DNA from: Coriaria nepalensis | Lineage: Eukaryota; Streptophyta; Magnoliopsida; Cucurbitales; Coriariaceae | Direction of reading: 5' to 3' | NCBI GenBank assembly: GCA_027186245.1 | Contig: CP114483.1 | Span: 1,126,001 to 1,190,000 of the forward strand | DNA: 64,000 bases | Part shown: positions 14,573-25,083 of the stretch, piece by piece | Layout of the letters: each line of letters opens with the position of its first letter | Numbering within the stretch: position 1 is the first letter of the stretch | Notes under the pieces: generated by a model | What the model was told of the DNA's origin: nothing | The model's input: only the letters and a program-made list of their open reading frames with translations | Database searches by the model: none | Translations under genes and position numbers: made by a program

Positions 14573-15043
14573 CTTCGGCCATACCAGCAGAAATCCATAG
14601 CGAGGAGGCGGAATGAGAAATTATCAGCACACTATTTCGGGCCTTATAAAGTGGCTGCGCGGATCGGGGCAGTAGCCTATCGGCTTGCGTTATTGACCAT
14701 GGCAGCGATTCATCCGGTTTTCCATGTATCTCAGCTCCGCAAGGCAATTGGAATTCACGTGGCCTCTCTGACACTACCACTGAATTTGACAGCAAATATG
14801 GAGGTGTTATTGGAACCGGATGAGCTATGTGGGGTTAGGCAAGGGGCGCCGGGACCGAAGGCTCCATTGGATGTCTTGATTAAGTGGAAGGATATGCCGC
14901 TTCACGATGCCACATGGGAAACATACTCTTCCATCACACAACAGTTTCCGGATTTTCACCTTGAGGACAAGGTGTCTCATTGGGAGGGGAGTAATGTTAG
15001 ACCCTCGATTATTAAGACTTATGTTAGGCGGAATAGAACCTAA
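14573..15043 (+). pseudogene. Gypsy integrase C-terminus and chromodomain
   Basis: Downstream of the inserted LTR the same reading frame resumes with the GPY/F-type integrase tail (motifs HYFGPYKV and HPVFHVSQLRKA) and a C-terminal chromodomain signature (LIKWKDMPLHDATWE). This places the element in the chromovirus group, which uses the chromodomain to target chromatin. The frame ends at TAA 15041-15043. This part contains no stops, but it has no start and no intact upstream polyprotein. Confidence 0.85.
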
Positions 15044-15291
15044 TATAATCGTTATTATTATGTTATAGTTATTATTATTAGTGAGGACTATTTTAGGAAT
15101 TAGTGATTAGTAAGTTAATTAGTAGTTCTTGATTAGGGTTAGGTCATTGGGAATTTTGGAGAGTAAGAACTCTTAGGGAGAGACGGTGTACCCCTCGGAT
15201 TGTATGCCAACCTATGTTATTTTCTTGATCGCATAATAAAAATTATTCTTAATTCTATAATTCTAGATTGGGTCCTATCTAAAAAAAAAAA

Positions 15292-15322
<31 letters not shown>

Positions 15323-16533
15323 CAAGTCCTTTTGATACTTAAATTATAGATCTAAGTGATGAGGCAGAGTTGTTACCGATCAAAGTATTGAATTTATGCT
15401 TTGTATAGGAAGTATTTATAGACCTTTATCAGACATAGTCCTCTCCAAATTATTCAGCCATCAACCTAACTGTGTTCAAGTTCTAACGAACTTGATCTGT
15501 ATTCTGATGCAAAAGTGTAATGATCTCTGCCATGAGGCTAATCCTCAATCTCGGCCTTACTCTCGGTGCTGGTCACTAAACCTTAATCTGATCACATGAT
15601 TAGGGAAGCCCTCACTATTACAGCTATATTGATCATTAGTTGTCCTTCATAAACGAACTATCTATCCCCAGCTTAATGAGTCTCTTCAGTATTTGACCAA
15701 GTTTCAAACTGGCCAAAAACTTCTCTCATCACTAAGGTCGCTAATCTATTGTGATGCCCAGGTCCTAAGGAGACATCCTCAGTTTGTAATCACTAATTCA
15801 GCATATGATGAAGATTTTTTTTTAGATATATGACGAGAATGTATGATGATGAGGTATAATAAAAAGTTTTGACTTCACATATGTACATATACTTCCGATC
15901 GTCTAGTCTTTGATTCTTTGATATTCCCGGTATATACTATTCATTGCTTTAATTAGAAACTATAAAACTTGAAAAAGGATAAACATAGATTTCATATGGC
16001 GTTTTGAGTGATGGAAAATGAAGATAGACATTGTCATCCTACAAATCATTAGCTGCAATAATGACTCAATCGTGTAAAGAATAGGGAGTAGAAAAGGAAA
16101 AGTAGTACTCTACTACTCTCGCATTTGGAATTGGTAAAACCCACATGTGTTCATAAAAATACATGCGTTGAAAAGGGGAGGAGTATGATACCAGGTTGTA
16201 GCATGACTGGTCCTCGCCTTTTCACTTTATAATATAAAGAATGACATCTTTGTGCTTATCTACTTTTCTAAGATTTAACTTTATTTTCATAAACTATACT
16301 GCAACTTGGTCATTTGGTCTCGAAATATTTAGTGCAAAATGATATTATAAGTTATGATCACTTAGGTTATAATTGCATGAACTGATCATACTTGGTAACT
16401 TTTCTGAAATTTATCACTATTCACTTTTCATAGTCATTCAGAGGGTTTATTTGTACTTAGAAATCTTATCCAAAGTTCTGGCTTTTTAAATACGTAGAAA
16501 AGGCTTATATCAAATCATTAAAATAGTACATTA

Positions 16534-16572
<39 letters not shown>

Positions 16573-16573
16573 G
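16534..16573. repeat. (AAAT)n microsatellite
   Basis: About ten tandem copies of a tetranucleotide AAAT/ATAA, uninterrupted. Confidence 0.9.
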
Positions 16574-16948
16574 AGCTTTGATGACGTATCATTTTGATAT
16601 TAACGTTTCGAAGTATTCTAACATCTATTTAAGTCATAAAATTTCACAGCTAACTAACTGCATATTAATTTGTTAATCAGATAGTAATATTTTTATTTAG
16701 GACTTATTATATGGATTTGTGGTCCGTGATTACCTCACTAACCTTATTTAAAAGGGCTAAAGATTGATATCCCAACTAACTATTTTATATTATGCGCGAC
16801 TCTAATGATAATCGACGGTGATTTAATTTAATATATTATATTTTTATTTAGTTATATCGGATTCATCCAATTAAAGTTATAACAAATATTCAATCAGACC
16901 AAATTCAAACGGTTTTCTTTTTAAATTTTTTTAAAATATATTTTTTTT

Positions 16949-17011
16949 TTAATTTTTAATTTTTAATTTTTAATTTTTAATTTTTAATTTTTAATTTTTA
17001 ATTTTTAATTT
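16949..17011. repeat. Heptamer (AATTTTT)n minisatellite
   Basis: About nine tandem copies of a 7-bp A2T5 unit within a very AT-rich region. Confidence 0.9.
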
Positions 17012-18410
17012 AATTAGTTTTTACTAAGATAATTTTTTTCTATATTTTTTTAATGAATAAACTTTTTTTCCTTTTCATTAAATTTGATTAAAGACTCTTT
17101 AATCTTAATTTTAATTTATTTTTACATCAAATTTTCCTTAAAATATACTTTTTCATTTATTTATTTTCTTCTATCATTTTTCATTATTATTTTTCCTTAA
17201 ACAAAGTAATTGCTCAATTAAATTAAAAAAAATTATTTTCAATTTTCTATTTATTTTTTCAATTATATTTTTTAATAGATTTATATTTATTATTATTTTT
17301 AAATAAATTTTCAAATAATTATTTCTTAAATGATGGTTGAGTTCTCCATTAAATATATAAATATATATATATATTTATTTATTTAAGAGATATAATCTTT
17401 AATTAAACACATTAATATTTTCATATAATATTTAATACTACCTAATATAAATTAAGTTATCTTGAAAAAATTTCTCAAAAAAAATATATTTGAAGAGCGC
17501 TTGATATGACCCGACTTCAATCTGATCACAACATATCTGATCTGAAATCCATCCGAAGATCATTCGATCTAATCTGACCGCCATCTGATATTATTAGATT
17601 AGTTTTGATCGATCATACTATTGTTCACCCTATATGGCTCATAACTAGATATCTTGAGCAAAGAAAAGTGCCCTTAACCTTAATTACGTGATTAGAATGA
17701 TGTTTTATTTATTTTGACATGTAATGTCATCATCATATAATCATGGAGATGAACGTTGATGGAGTGTGTCTTAGAAGGATCAACAACTTTGCAGATCAAA
17801 CCAAGTACAACTCGCTTCAACTCTACTCCCATGAATCAAACCAAAAGATCAGTAGAGACTCAATTTGAACATCTACGATCCATGGTGGGCCGAGGCGAGC
17901 CCAATTTTAGTTGGTGAGGTGATCTTAGAGGAGATCGGCTCACCGATCTGTTCTGTCTAGTTCTTCGACAAGAGGAGTTAGTGGGATCAAGTAATCACGG
18001 CTCAATAGGACACATCTCAAAATAACCAGGCTAGCCCCGAATCCTTAAGGCAATTCGCCACAGTCGAGATGTTCTAAAAGTGAAGTGTTAGAAAAGGAAC
18101 AGTCGAGTTATGACTGCCTAAGCCCTAGTCATTTGGGTTGAATAGAGGTAAAATGGATTGTCTCCTAAATATTATTCAAAACCTGACGGTCTAGAGGCTC
18201 GACTCAATCATGGTTCTTCAACCTCGTCTTATCCGACCTAGTACACAATCAAGAGCACTAAGCGGGTCCAACACGTGTATAAAATGTGTCATTGTTGTTT
18301 ACCTAGAGAATGCATCTCAATGCAATAAAAGCTAATGCACAGTTGCACACACTTAAGAAATGATCGCAATTGTTTATCTTCAAATATTGTAGTTGATGAT
18401 ACTCTAGAGC

Positions 18411-18880
18411 TATCAAAATGGACCGTTCAGCTTAGTCTATACTAGATTTTTCATTATATAGGATCAGGCTAACTCTTGAAAAAAAAAATGGATCGAGCCA
18501 AAATGGATTTGCCCAGTGGACCTAAAATGGACGTGAATCTTAGATCTGATAATTTTTCAAATAAAAAAATAAAAAAAAATAATAATAATTTTTTTGACCA
18601 AATAAAAATTTCATTACTTATTAATAAATAACATATATATAGTTAAATTCGAATGATGAGATGATTTAAAATTATTATGTGAGATATAGTAAAATAAGAT
18701 AAATAAAAATTATATGAATTAATTTTTTTTAATACTCATATGATTTATTCCGCTTAATTTAAAAGAAAATCAAATTTTGAAATTCAGAGAATCAGACTAA
18801 ATCCATACAGACCCAAACATCAGGACGGATGGGCTTTTGATGGGCTACAGGCCGGGTCAAAATGCCCAGCCTATTTTGAC
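18411..18880. mobile_element. Possible non-autonomous DNA transposon with imperfect inverted ends
   Basis: The left end reads TATCAAAATGGACCG. The right end, read on the other strand, begins GTCAAAATAGGCTGGGCATT. Both share the ATCAAAAT/GTCAAAAT core, and related TCAAAATG motifs recur near the right end. The interior (about 470 bp) has no coding frame. No clear target-site duplication was found, so the assignment is tentative. It could instead be an old repeat of another class. Confidence 0.3.
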
Positions 18881-19639
18881 TGCTCCAGGTGATAACAGCT
18901 TCGCCCGTACAATTAAATTTTACGGCAACAGGCATCATATTGAGGAATTGGCAAATTTGATCAGTGGCATTATTTTCCAGAAACCAATACAAGTTTATGA
19001 AACCAGGATTGTTCACGTACTTAACTATTTATACAAAATTGTGTGAATGGCATTTGTGTGTATACATGCATTGAATTTCATAGCAAACTAGATCTCGGAA
19101 AACTAGTATTCAGACAAAATATAAAGTAGATTTTGGTACGATGTTTCTCTTCAAAGGAAATGATGTGAAGAGCAAAGGGCAAAGAATGCGAAACAATGTC
19201 ATACCTCTTTTCGAGATGGGTGGCTAGATCTGACCTCGAACAAATTCATCTTCCTTAATGTTCTTGTTTTCTTCAAGCTCGGAGAGAATGATGGCAACTT
19301 AACGGTTTCAAACTTCATTTTTACTATTCCTGCAAGGCGTTAAAATACAAAATTAGAGGTTAAGAGATCCACTTAATCTAATTCAATGTATTTAGCCAAA
19401 AAAAAAATAAATAATAATAATTCAATCTAATCCAATACTTCTAAATAAAAGTAGAAATTTTAGCCACATCCATCACCCAATTCTTCTATGAGGTGATCAT
19501 GAATCATAAATTTGGGCCCCATATGCAAAAAATTGGCTAAATTAAGTTCATATATTTGTACCGATATTATTAATTTAGTATTACTTATCTTAGAGAAATA
19601 AAATAATCATCATCTCTAAAAATTTTCTTTAAAATTGAA

Positions 19640-19915
19640 GAGAATTTATGAGTGTTTATATAATAGTCAAATCATGTCATAAGTAAATTATATGACTAAA
19701 TCATATATTTATACGATAATAACAGAGATTCAAATCCACTCCAAAATTTTGATAATCAAAAAATAATTTCTTTAAAATAGAATTATCGAGAGAATTCATG
19801 AAATGTTTATATAATAGTTAACCCATATCATAAATCATATTGCTAGATCACATATTTATGTAGCAAAGGAGATTCGAACTTACTCTAAAATCTCAATATA
19901 AATTATCAAACGATG
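19640..19915. repeat. Imperfect tandem duplication of a ~150-bp unit
   Basis: Two adjacent diverged copies share the order GAGAATTYATGA, TTTATATAATAGT, CATATTTAT, GAGATTCRAAYY and AATTATCAAA or similar (copy 1 about 19640-19780, copy 2 about 19791-19912). The GAGATTCGAACTTACTC segment resembles a reversed tRNA box B, so a SINE origin is possible. Confidence 0.55.
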
Positions 19916-19950
19916 TTAAAGCTCATTCTACCAATTAGTTATATAGATTA

Positions 19951-20000
19951 AGCATGAGCATGAGCATGAGCATGAGCATGAGCATGAGCATGAGCATGAG
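19951..20000. repeat. (AGCATG)n hexamer microsatellite
   Basis: Eight perfect tandem copies of AGCATG over 50 bp. Confidence 0.95.
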
Positions 20001-20991
20001 GTGGTATATTAGCTATCATAGACGTCGCACCATGCATGTATTATAGCAATAACGGAGATCGATACTACAACAAGTATATTATCACGCTCAGGCAACAAGC
20101 GTCCTTTATCACTTGCCCAGTCTGTGTAAAGATAGAACATGCGTTAAAATGGAAGTAGGTGATAAACAATAAAATTATCGATCACCATGTAAGTGTGAGC
20201 CTACAACCGATGCCATTAAGGGATGATGAATGAATCTAAATAAATAAGAATAATAACGTATGAACTGACCCAATTGACAATTGTAATGATGAAAAAGAAG
20301 AAAGAAACGACCCCGTCGAGCATTGTTCATGGCGGCCATCAATCTCATCCATAATACCAAGTAAACCTTCACAGTTAAAAAGAATTTTTGTCTCAAGAAA
20401 TCCTACAAAAATACGAAAATCATCAAGTGGGGTAGTGGTCGAACAAAAAGACATACAAGATCTGCAAGCTGAGTGGTTAAAGGATAGCTACGCGTGTGCG
20501 AATGTGTCCCAGTCGGGACTGGCTTTCCCTTTTAAGTAAAATAATTGTCTAAAATATTATTTATAAAAAAAAATCTCAAATTATTAAAATTATATATATA
20601 TATTTATTAAAAGAACATTACGATTCGTCGATTCCATTTCTCAGTACTTTAAGGATTTGGGCCGGGCCGGTTCATTGACAATGTTTCATCGCTTTAACAC
20701 AAAATACAAATGAAAGCCCATAACGAACTTCTACTGTGTCCATACATGAACCCTATGGAGAAGCATACAAGAGAATTAGCAGTAGCACCTAGCTTAGTTA
20801 CAACATTCAACATGTACAGTACATTGGATCGCAAATACGTTCTCATGCAGGTCGAGGCGGCGTCTCGTCCACATCGCCGCCTTTTATTCTGGTACAACTT
20901 CCATGCTCTCTGGCGGCGCGTGACTGTTCCACAATTTATGTCGGTTGGGTAAGCTTCGATTTGATAACTTCTCCCATACTTGGTATAGAGC

Positions 20992-21360
20992 TCAATAAAT
21001 TTCGCTTCGCTGCTTTCCCCTGCACCATATAAATCACACATTAAATATTAAAATTAATCAACTAATTTGTAGTTAAAAGAAAACTTACTTCTCCATCTTC
21101 CTCCATGCCAACCCTGTTTCAGTCACTGTCTCCCCTGATCCGATCCTCTGAGTCTGCTCTGCAGCCGAATCATGATCAATTTGGCTCTTGCTGGTGCTCA
21201 CCAAGGCATCTCTGGCTTGCTCATACGTGTCTTGAACCGCACTGAAGACGGACCCAATGAGACCATGGCCCTGTTTTCTCTCTCCGTCGTCAGAAGCAGC
21301 AGAAAGCTCTGCTTCTTCTTCATCTCTCATCTCCTCCTTCAATTGCTTCGAAGAAGCCAT
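20992..21360 (-). CDS. Small acidic hydrophilic protein (99 aa), function unknown
   Basis: Two exons, 21360-21089 and 21019-20992, join with a GT-AG intron of 69 bp to give 99 aa. The predicted protein is hydrophilic and charged. It has an acidic N-terminal segment (EEMRDEEEAEL), a central amphipathic stretch (GLIGSVFSAVQDTYEQARDAL) and a short basic tail added by exon 2 (about 10 codons). No cysteine, signal peptide or membrane segment is seen. The composition and the ABRE/G-box motifs upstream suggest a LEA-like or stress-responsive protein, but this is inference; I do not recognise a named family. It diverges from the plastid-protein gene at 21603, sharing the intervening promoter. The ATG at 21360 is the first in frame. 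Confidence 0.7.
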
Positions 21361-21602
21361 TGAATTGTTCTGTGTCGCTCATGTTCTTTTTTGTAACCCA
21401 AGTAATATGACAATTCGGTGAAGCGGACACGTGGGATGAAGTGGTATTTGTTTAGAAAAAAGAAAAAATTCACTACGCGACACGTCAGACGTGGCATGTT
21501 CTGTGTCTTTTATTTTGCAGCGGCATGCAGGCAGTAGATAAGGCCGCCTTTCTTGCGAAACGCATAAGGTGGAGGGAAAAAGCATGTGAGGTTGCTTTTG
21601 GA
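21361..21602. promoter_or_regulatory. Bidirectional promoter with G-box and ABRE cores
   Basis: The 242 bp between two diverging start codons contain a perfect G-box CACGTG (21428-21433), CACGTC (21481-21486) and ACGTGGC (21489-21495). These ACGT-core elements bind bZIP and bHLH factors and are typical of ABA- or light-responsive plant promoters. The second ATG choice of the right-hand gene (21525) would shorten the region. Confidence 0.6.
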
Positions 21603-22233
21603 ATGGTAATATATCTACAGCCCCTAATAGGAATTAGAACTTGCAGCTTAAATCTTAGCCATCATGGCTACAAGAAGAATGTGATTGCAAAAGCCAGCAG
21701 CGGCGGCGGCGGCAGCATCACCAGCAGGCGCATGAGTATAGCAACCACCGCTATGCTGGCCGCCGCCGCAGTGTATGCCTCCTCCGCGGTGTCGGCAGCA
21801 GCAGCTGCAAAAGTGGATCAAGGAGACGGGGAGACTTTGCTGAACATACCTCAGACTCTATCAGGGGAGTGTGCATTGCCTCAGGATTGCAAGAAAAGAA
21901 GAAGAATACAGAGGCCAAATTCCAGAAAGGCCGAGTCATGTACAACCAAGTGTGTCACTACTTGTATCAGAGGAGGCGGCGGCTCGCCTGGCGAAGGCCC
22001 ACTTAATATCAGAAAACCACTTGTTGTTTTCAAGCAAGGATTTAGAAGTCGCCTATACTGGTATATACGTATTCCTCCTCATATTTGTTTGGCTTTTTCT
22101 CTTTACATTCTTCATCAGATTGAAACTCGCGTTCTCTTGATGATCCCCTGACCAGATTGTAATTTCATAATGCAGTTTGGAGGAGTGTTCGGATATTTGT
22201 AACTTGATAGGTGACAGAGATGATGGGCCTTAA
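21603..22233 (+). CDS. Cys-rich protein, probably thylakoid-lumen targeted (function unknown)
   Basis: Two exons, 21603-22060 and 22176-22233, join in frame to give a protein of about 170 aa ending CNLIGDRDDGP. The N-terminus looks bipartite. A Ser/basic transit-like segment comes first. It is followed by a twin-Arg motif (SRRMSIATTAML) and an Ala-rich hydrophobic stretch with an A-x-A-like cleavage zone (VYASSAVSAAAAA), as in lumenal precursors. The mature part contains at least seven cysteines (motifs ECALPQDCKKRR, ESCTTKCVTTCIRGG, LYC, EECSDICN) and a conserved-looking PLVVFKQGFRSR block. I recognise it as a widely conserved plant protein of unknown role. An upstream in-frame ATG at 21525 would add 26 residues; 21603 is preferred because it starts closer to the transit-like part. 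Confidence 0.72.
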
Positions 22234-22339
22234 AAAGCTTATACGTTGCTTATTATCAACTCTTTTCTGTAATTCCTTGTCTTATTGATTTATTTTGTTT
22301 TCCTGCCGGATGATCATTACAGTTACCCTATTTTCCTCC

Positions 22340-22466
22340 GTATAACTCAGAACCCGATACTTATTGGGTCCTGTATAACTTGAATCCGATACTCCTTGAA
22401 CCTAATTTTTCCCTTTATAACTTGAACCCGATACTTACTGATTCCGTATAACTTGAACCCGATACT
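22340..22466. repeat. Four imperfect copies of TATAACTTGAACCCGATACT
   Basis: The 20-bp unit occurs at about 22340-22363, 22373-22393, 22415-22434 and 22445-22466, with 10-22 bp spacers of similar composition. It lies about 110 bp downstream of the plastid-protein stop, probably past its 3' UTR. Confidence 0.8.
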
Positions 22467-23351
22467 AGATTACAAGTGAAGGTGCCCCATTCCCTATTTA
22501 TCATTCGTTGTCTCAACTTATAATGAAAAAGAATAGACAATTTCATGTAAAAGAATACAATCTTACTTGAATCATCGACAACCACGAACAATAGCAAAAC
22601 CCTTTCTTATTACCCAAATTATGAAAGAAAAAAATACCGTAGAATGCGGATAACTTATCAATTATATCATCGTTTTAAAATTGCTTGAAAAATTCACAAA
22701 AATTCACATAATACATTATTGAATGCTGTCTTCGATTCTGATATTCAATCTTCTAAGCCAGACAGAGTGAAGAATCATGTGAAACAGATCGAAACGCTTC
22801 GGTGGAAAGTTTACCTCAAAATGCCTTCGGACATTGATCACTCTTTTATGCATCCTTATATATTGTCTTGGCGAAATACTCGTTAGAATGTTCTTCAAGT
22901 TCGGGATATCCTGAAGAAAAAATAATCTTATGTGGGAAAAGACGAAAATGGCCTACAATAAGAGATTCGTAATTTTCGAAATTAATGTCTGTCTAGATAT
23001 CTCCTGCATGCCACCTCTGATGCACTAATGAATGCAGATTAGGTGTAATTTCTGAGAAGAAGGCAATAAAGATGGCGGCGGCGGGAGGATGGGAAATATT
23101 AATTGCGTCATTAACAAATAAATAATCATGTTAATTAAATTTATTGAACAGACATCACCTAAGTTTTTCATTTTCGATGTTTTTAATGTCGCCTAGATAT
23201 TATTGAGTCTCCATTGTTCAAATTCTTTATCTACAAATCATGATTCTCTAAATAATATATGTAACATATCTTTTCTCACTGCTTTCATTTTTGAGACATA
23301 ACTTTAAAAGAGAAATGCTTTCATTTTTGAGTACATGCTAAGAGAAATGCT
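22467..23351. other. Intergenic; no supported gene
   Basis: Short open frames are present on both strands but none shows a domain or splice structure. The right part borders the truncated end of the PPR pseudogene; the missing C-terminal half is not found here. Confidence 0.5.
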
Positions 23352-24756
23352 TCACATATCGACCAATGCTGTTTTTATACATGTATTTGACTCGTCAATA
23401 CCGAATTTGACAATGAACCCATGAACCTGTTTACATACGTGATAGTCCTGGAGCAATCCACATGCACGAGCAATACTAGTTAAGGTGAATTCCGATAACT
23501 CTACACATTTCCGCAACATTAGGATGAGGAATCCCAATGCTTTTAACCCCTCCCCGTTTTCAGACAATCCAGCCAGAAAAGAGTTGTAAGAGATACAATT
23601 CCTCTCTGGTATCTTGTTAAATGCTTCCATAGCTGAATCTTACAACCTGGATTCCTTATATGAAGCAATCAGCTCTGTCCATGTAATAAGATCTCTCACA
23701 GGCATTTTATCGAACAGTTTCACCACATCGTTTATACTCACACACTTGGAGTAGAGTCCGATAAGGGAATTTCCAACGCTCAAATGTGCCTCTAAGCCAA
23801 CCTTGATCGCATGGCCATGAATTTCTCTTCCTTTCATGGATGCAATCCTGCCAGTACAAGCAGTCAAAAGAGTTGAAAGTGTAAAGTAATCAACTTTAAA
23901 CCCATTGCTTTTGCGCATATACCGAGAAATCCCAAATGATTCCTCATGCATGAACTCCTTCACCAAACGAGAAATAACAGTGTTCCATTAAGCAAGGTCT
24001 CTCTGAGGCATTTCGTCGACCAGTTTAAGTGCAAGATTCAAATACCCACATTTACCGTACAAACCCATAAGCGCATTTGCAACGAAGATGTAATCCGAGT
24101 ATGCCATTCTGATTATGGCGGCATGGATTTGTGAACCCAATTCGTAATCAACATTTCTAATACAAGCAGTCAAGATTGCAACGAAACTATATTCATTAGG
24201 TTCAATACCTGAGCCCCACATCTTTGAGAAAAGCTCCACAGCCTCATCTTCTCGATTCGATTTAGAAAACCCAGAAATCAAAGAGGTATAAGAAACTACG
24301 TTAGGGCAGGAAAGGCTCGAAAATACCTTACAAGCTTCAGGAAGAAACCCAAGACGAAGATAAGCGGAAATCAGAGCATTACCCAGATGGGTATCTTCGT
24401 CGAATTTCAGAATGCAAGCGTGGACAGCTCTGGCGAGATGTACGTCGTCGTTGCGAGTAGAGAGGCGAAGCAAATCGAAGAAGGTATCGATGAAAGAGTA
24501 GCTGTTAACTGGAGAGAAATGAGTGGAAAAAGGTTGCAAACTGAAGACAGAGGATGGTGAGGAGGAGAGGAATTGAGAAGGCGGTGAAGTGGCGACGACG
24601 GAGGAGGAGTAGAGAGGGGTTTGGGGTTTTGGTTGAGAGAGAGAGAGAGAGAGGGGTTTTAGAGAGGGAGGGTGGAGAGAAAAAATGAAAAGGGTAAGAG
24701 GAGGAAGATGAAGATGAGGGAGGAGATATGGTGGTGGGTTGGATTATGGCGGCCAC
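23352..24756 (-). pseudogene. PPR protein pseudogene, EMB175-like (PLS class), 3'-truncated
   Basis: The minus strand encodes successive PPR motifs (such as LGNALISAYLRLGFLPEACKV, VVSYTSLISGFSK, SVGNSLIGLYSKC, FIVKFGIDES) in the order of Arabidopsis EMB175 (At5g03800), a plastid RNA-processing PPR protein needed for embryogenesis. The copy is dead. The first codon of the N-terminal frame (24756) is GTG, with a TAG three codons upstream and no ATG. A frame change falls at or near a CT tract (24640-24656). A TAA at about 23988 interrupts after MPQRDLA, another stop lies at about 23637-23639, and homology ends at KTALVDM (23352), so roughly the C-terminal half with its E/DYW region is missing. 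The EMB175 assignment is from memory of that sequence. Confidence 0.82.
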
Positions 24757-25083
24757 GAAACAGTTCTAATGCTTTCTGCCCGAAGGCGCCAAACTAACCA
24801 TAGAATTTATATAATACAACTATTTTCTTTTTCTTTCAACTCCTCTCCTTTTCACTTATTTATAATTTGACCCAAATCGATATAAATTTTAAAATTTTAA
24901 TTCATGGAAACATATATCAAAGAGAAGGAGAAAAAAAAACATACACAATGTAAACGCATCTCTGAAATGTTACTACGACATGTCGACATTAAATCAAAAT
25001 ACATGTAAGACTACAAAAGTTTGGTCTTCATAAATTTGAATACTAACCCAATTTAAATATGACAGCAAATCATGTTTGGTTTT
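24757..25083. other. Short intergenic region
   Basis: About 330 bp of AT-rich sequence between the PPR pseudogene and the GDSL gene 3' end; nothing else is seen. Confidence 0.5.

Larger units (their letters stand above)
10809..15293 (+). mobile_element. 5'-truncated Ty3/gypsy chromovirus remnant, ending in poly(A)
   Basis: A degenerate retroelement. In order it contains the end of RNase H (about 10813-11170), the integrase zinc finger and DDE core (about 11370-12110), the integrase C-terminal region split by an inserted solo LTR (12258-14572), and a chromodomain (to 15043). About 235 bp of 3' non-coding sequence follows, with AATAAA at 15235-15240 and an A13 tract at 15281-15293. No gag, protease or RT core is present, and no LTR pair flanks the fragment, so it cannot move by itself. 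The left edge near 10809 is placed where homology to the RNase H linker stops and is approximate. Confidence 0.85.
15294..18410. other. Repeat-rich intergenic DNA without a supported gene
   Basis: The stretch begins with a TA microsatellite (15295-15321). It holds an (AAAT)n tract (16534-16573), an (ATTTTTA)n tract (16949-17011) inside extremely AT-rich DNA (16900-17480), and a more balanced segment (17740-18250) that looks like decayed transposon or LTR sequence. No reading frame with recognisable domains was found. Confidence 0.55.
18881..20991. other. Intergenic region with local duplications
   Basis: No gene is firmly supported. A minus-strand stretch at about 19205-19330 looks exon-like: an acceptor TTGCAG, then one frame with LSELEENKNIKEDEFVRG, then a donor AGGTATG. 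It also contains stops and has no partner exons. A local ~150-bp duplication (19640-19915), a hexamer repeat (19951-20000) and a tRNA-like box A/B-bearing segment (about 20461-20530) are also present. Confidence 0.45.

Noticed and set aside
18792..19046. Opposing frames of about 70 codons
   Set aside because: No recognisable domain; they overlap the end of a suspected repeat and neither has a credible promoter or exon partner.
20461..20530. tRNA-like sequence (GCTGAGTGGTTAAAG...)
   Set aside because: It cannot be folded into a complete cloverleaf with an anticodon arm by eye; at best a tRNA-derived SINE head.
20694..20991. Longer minus-strand frame over the second exon of the small acidic gene
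   Set aside because: Splicing in the correct phase ends the protein at TGA 20994-20992; the longer frame is another phase and runs into 3' UTR.
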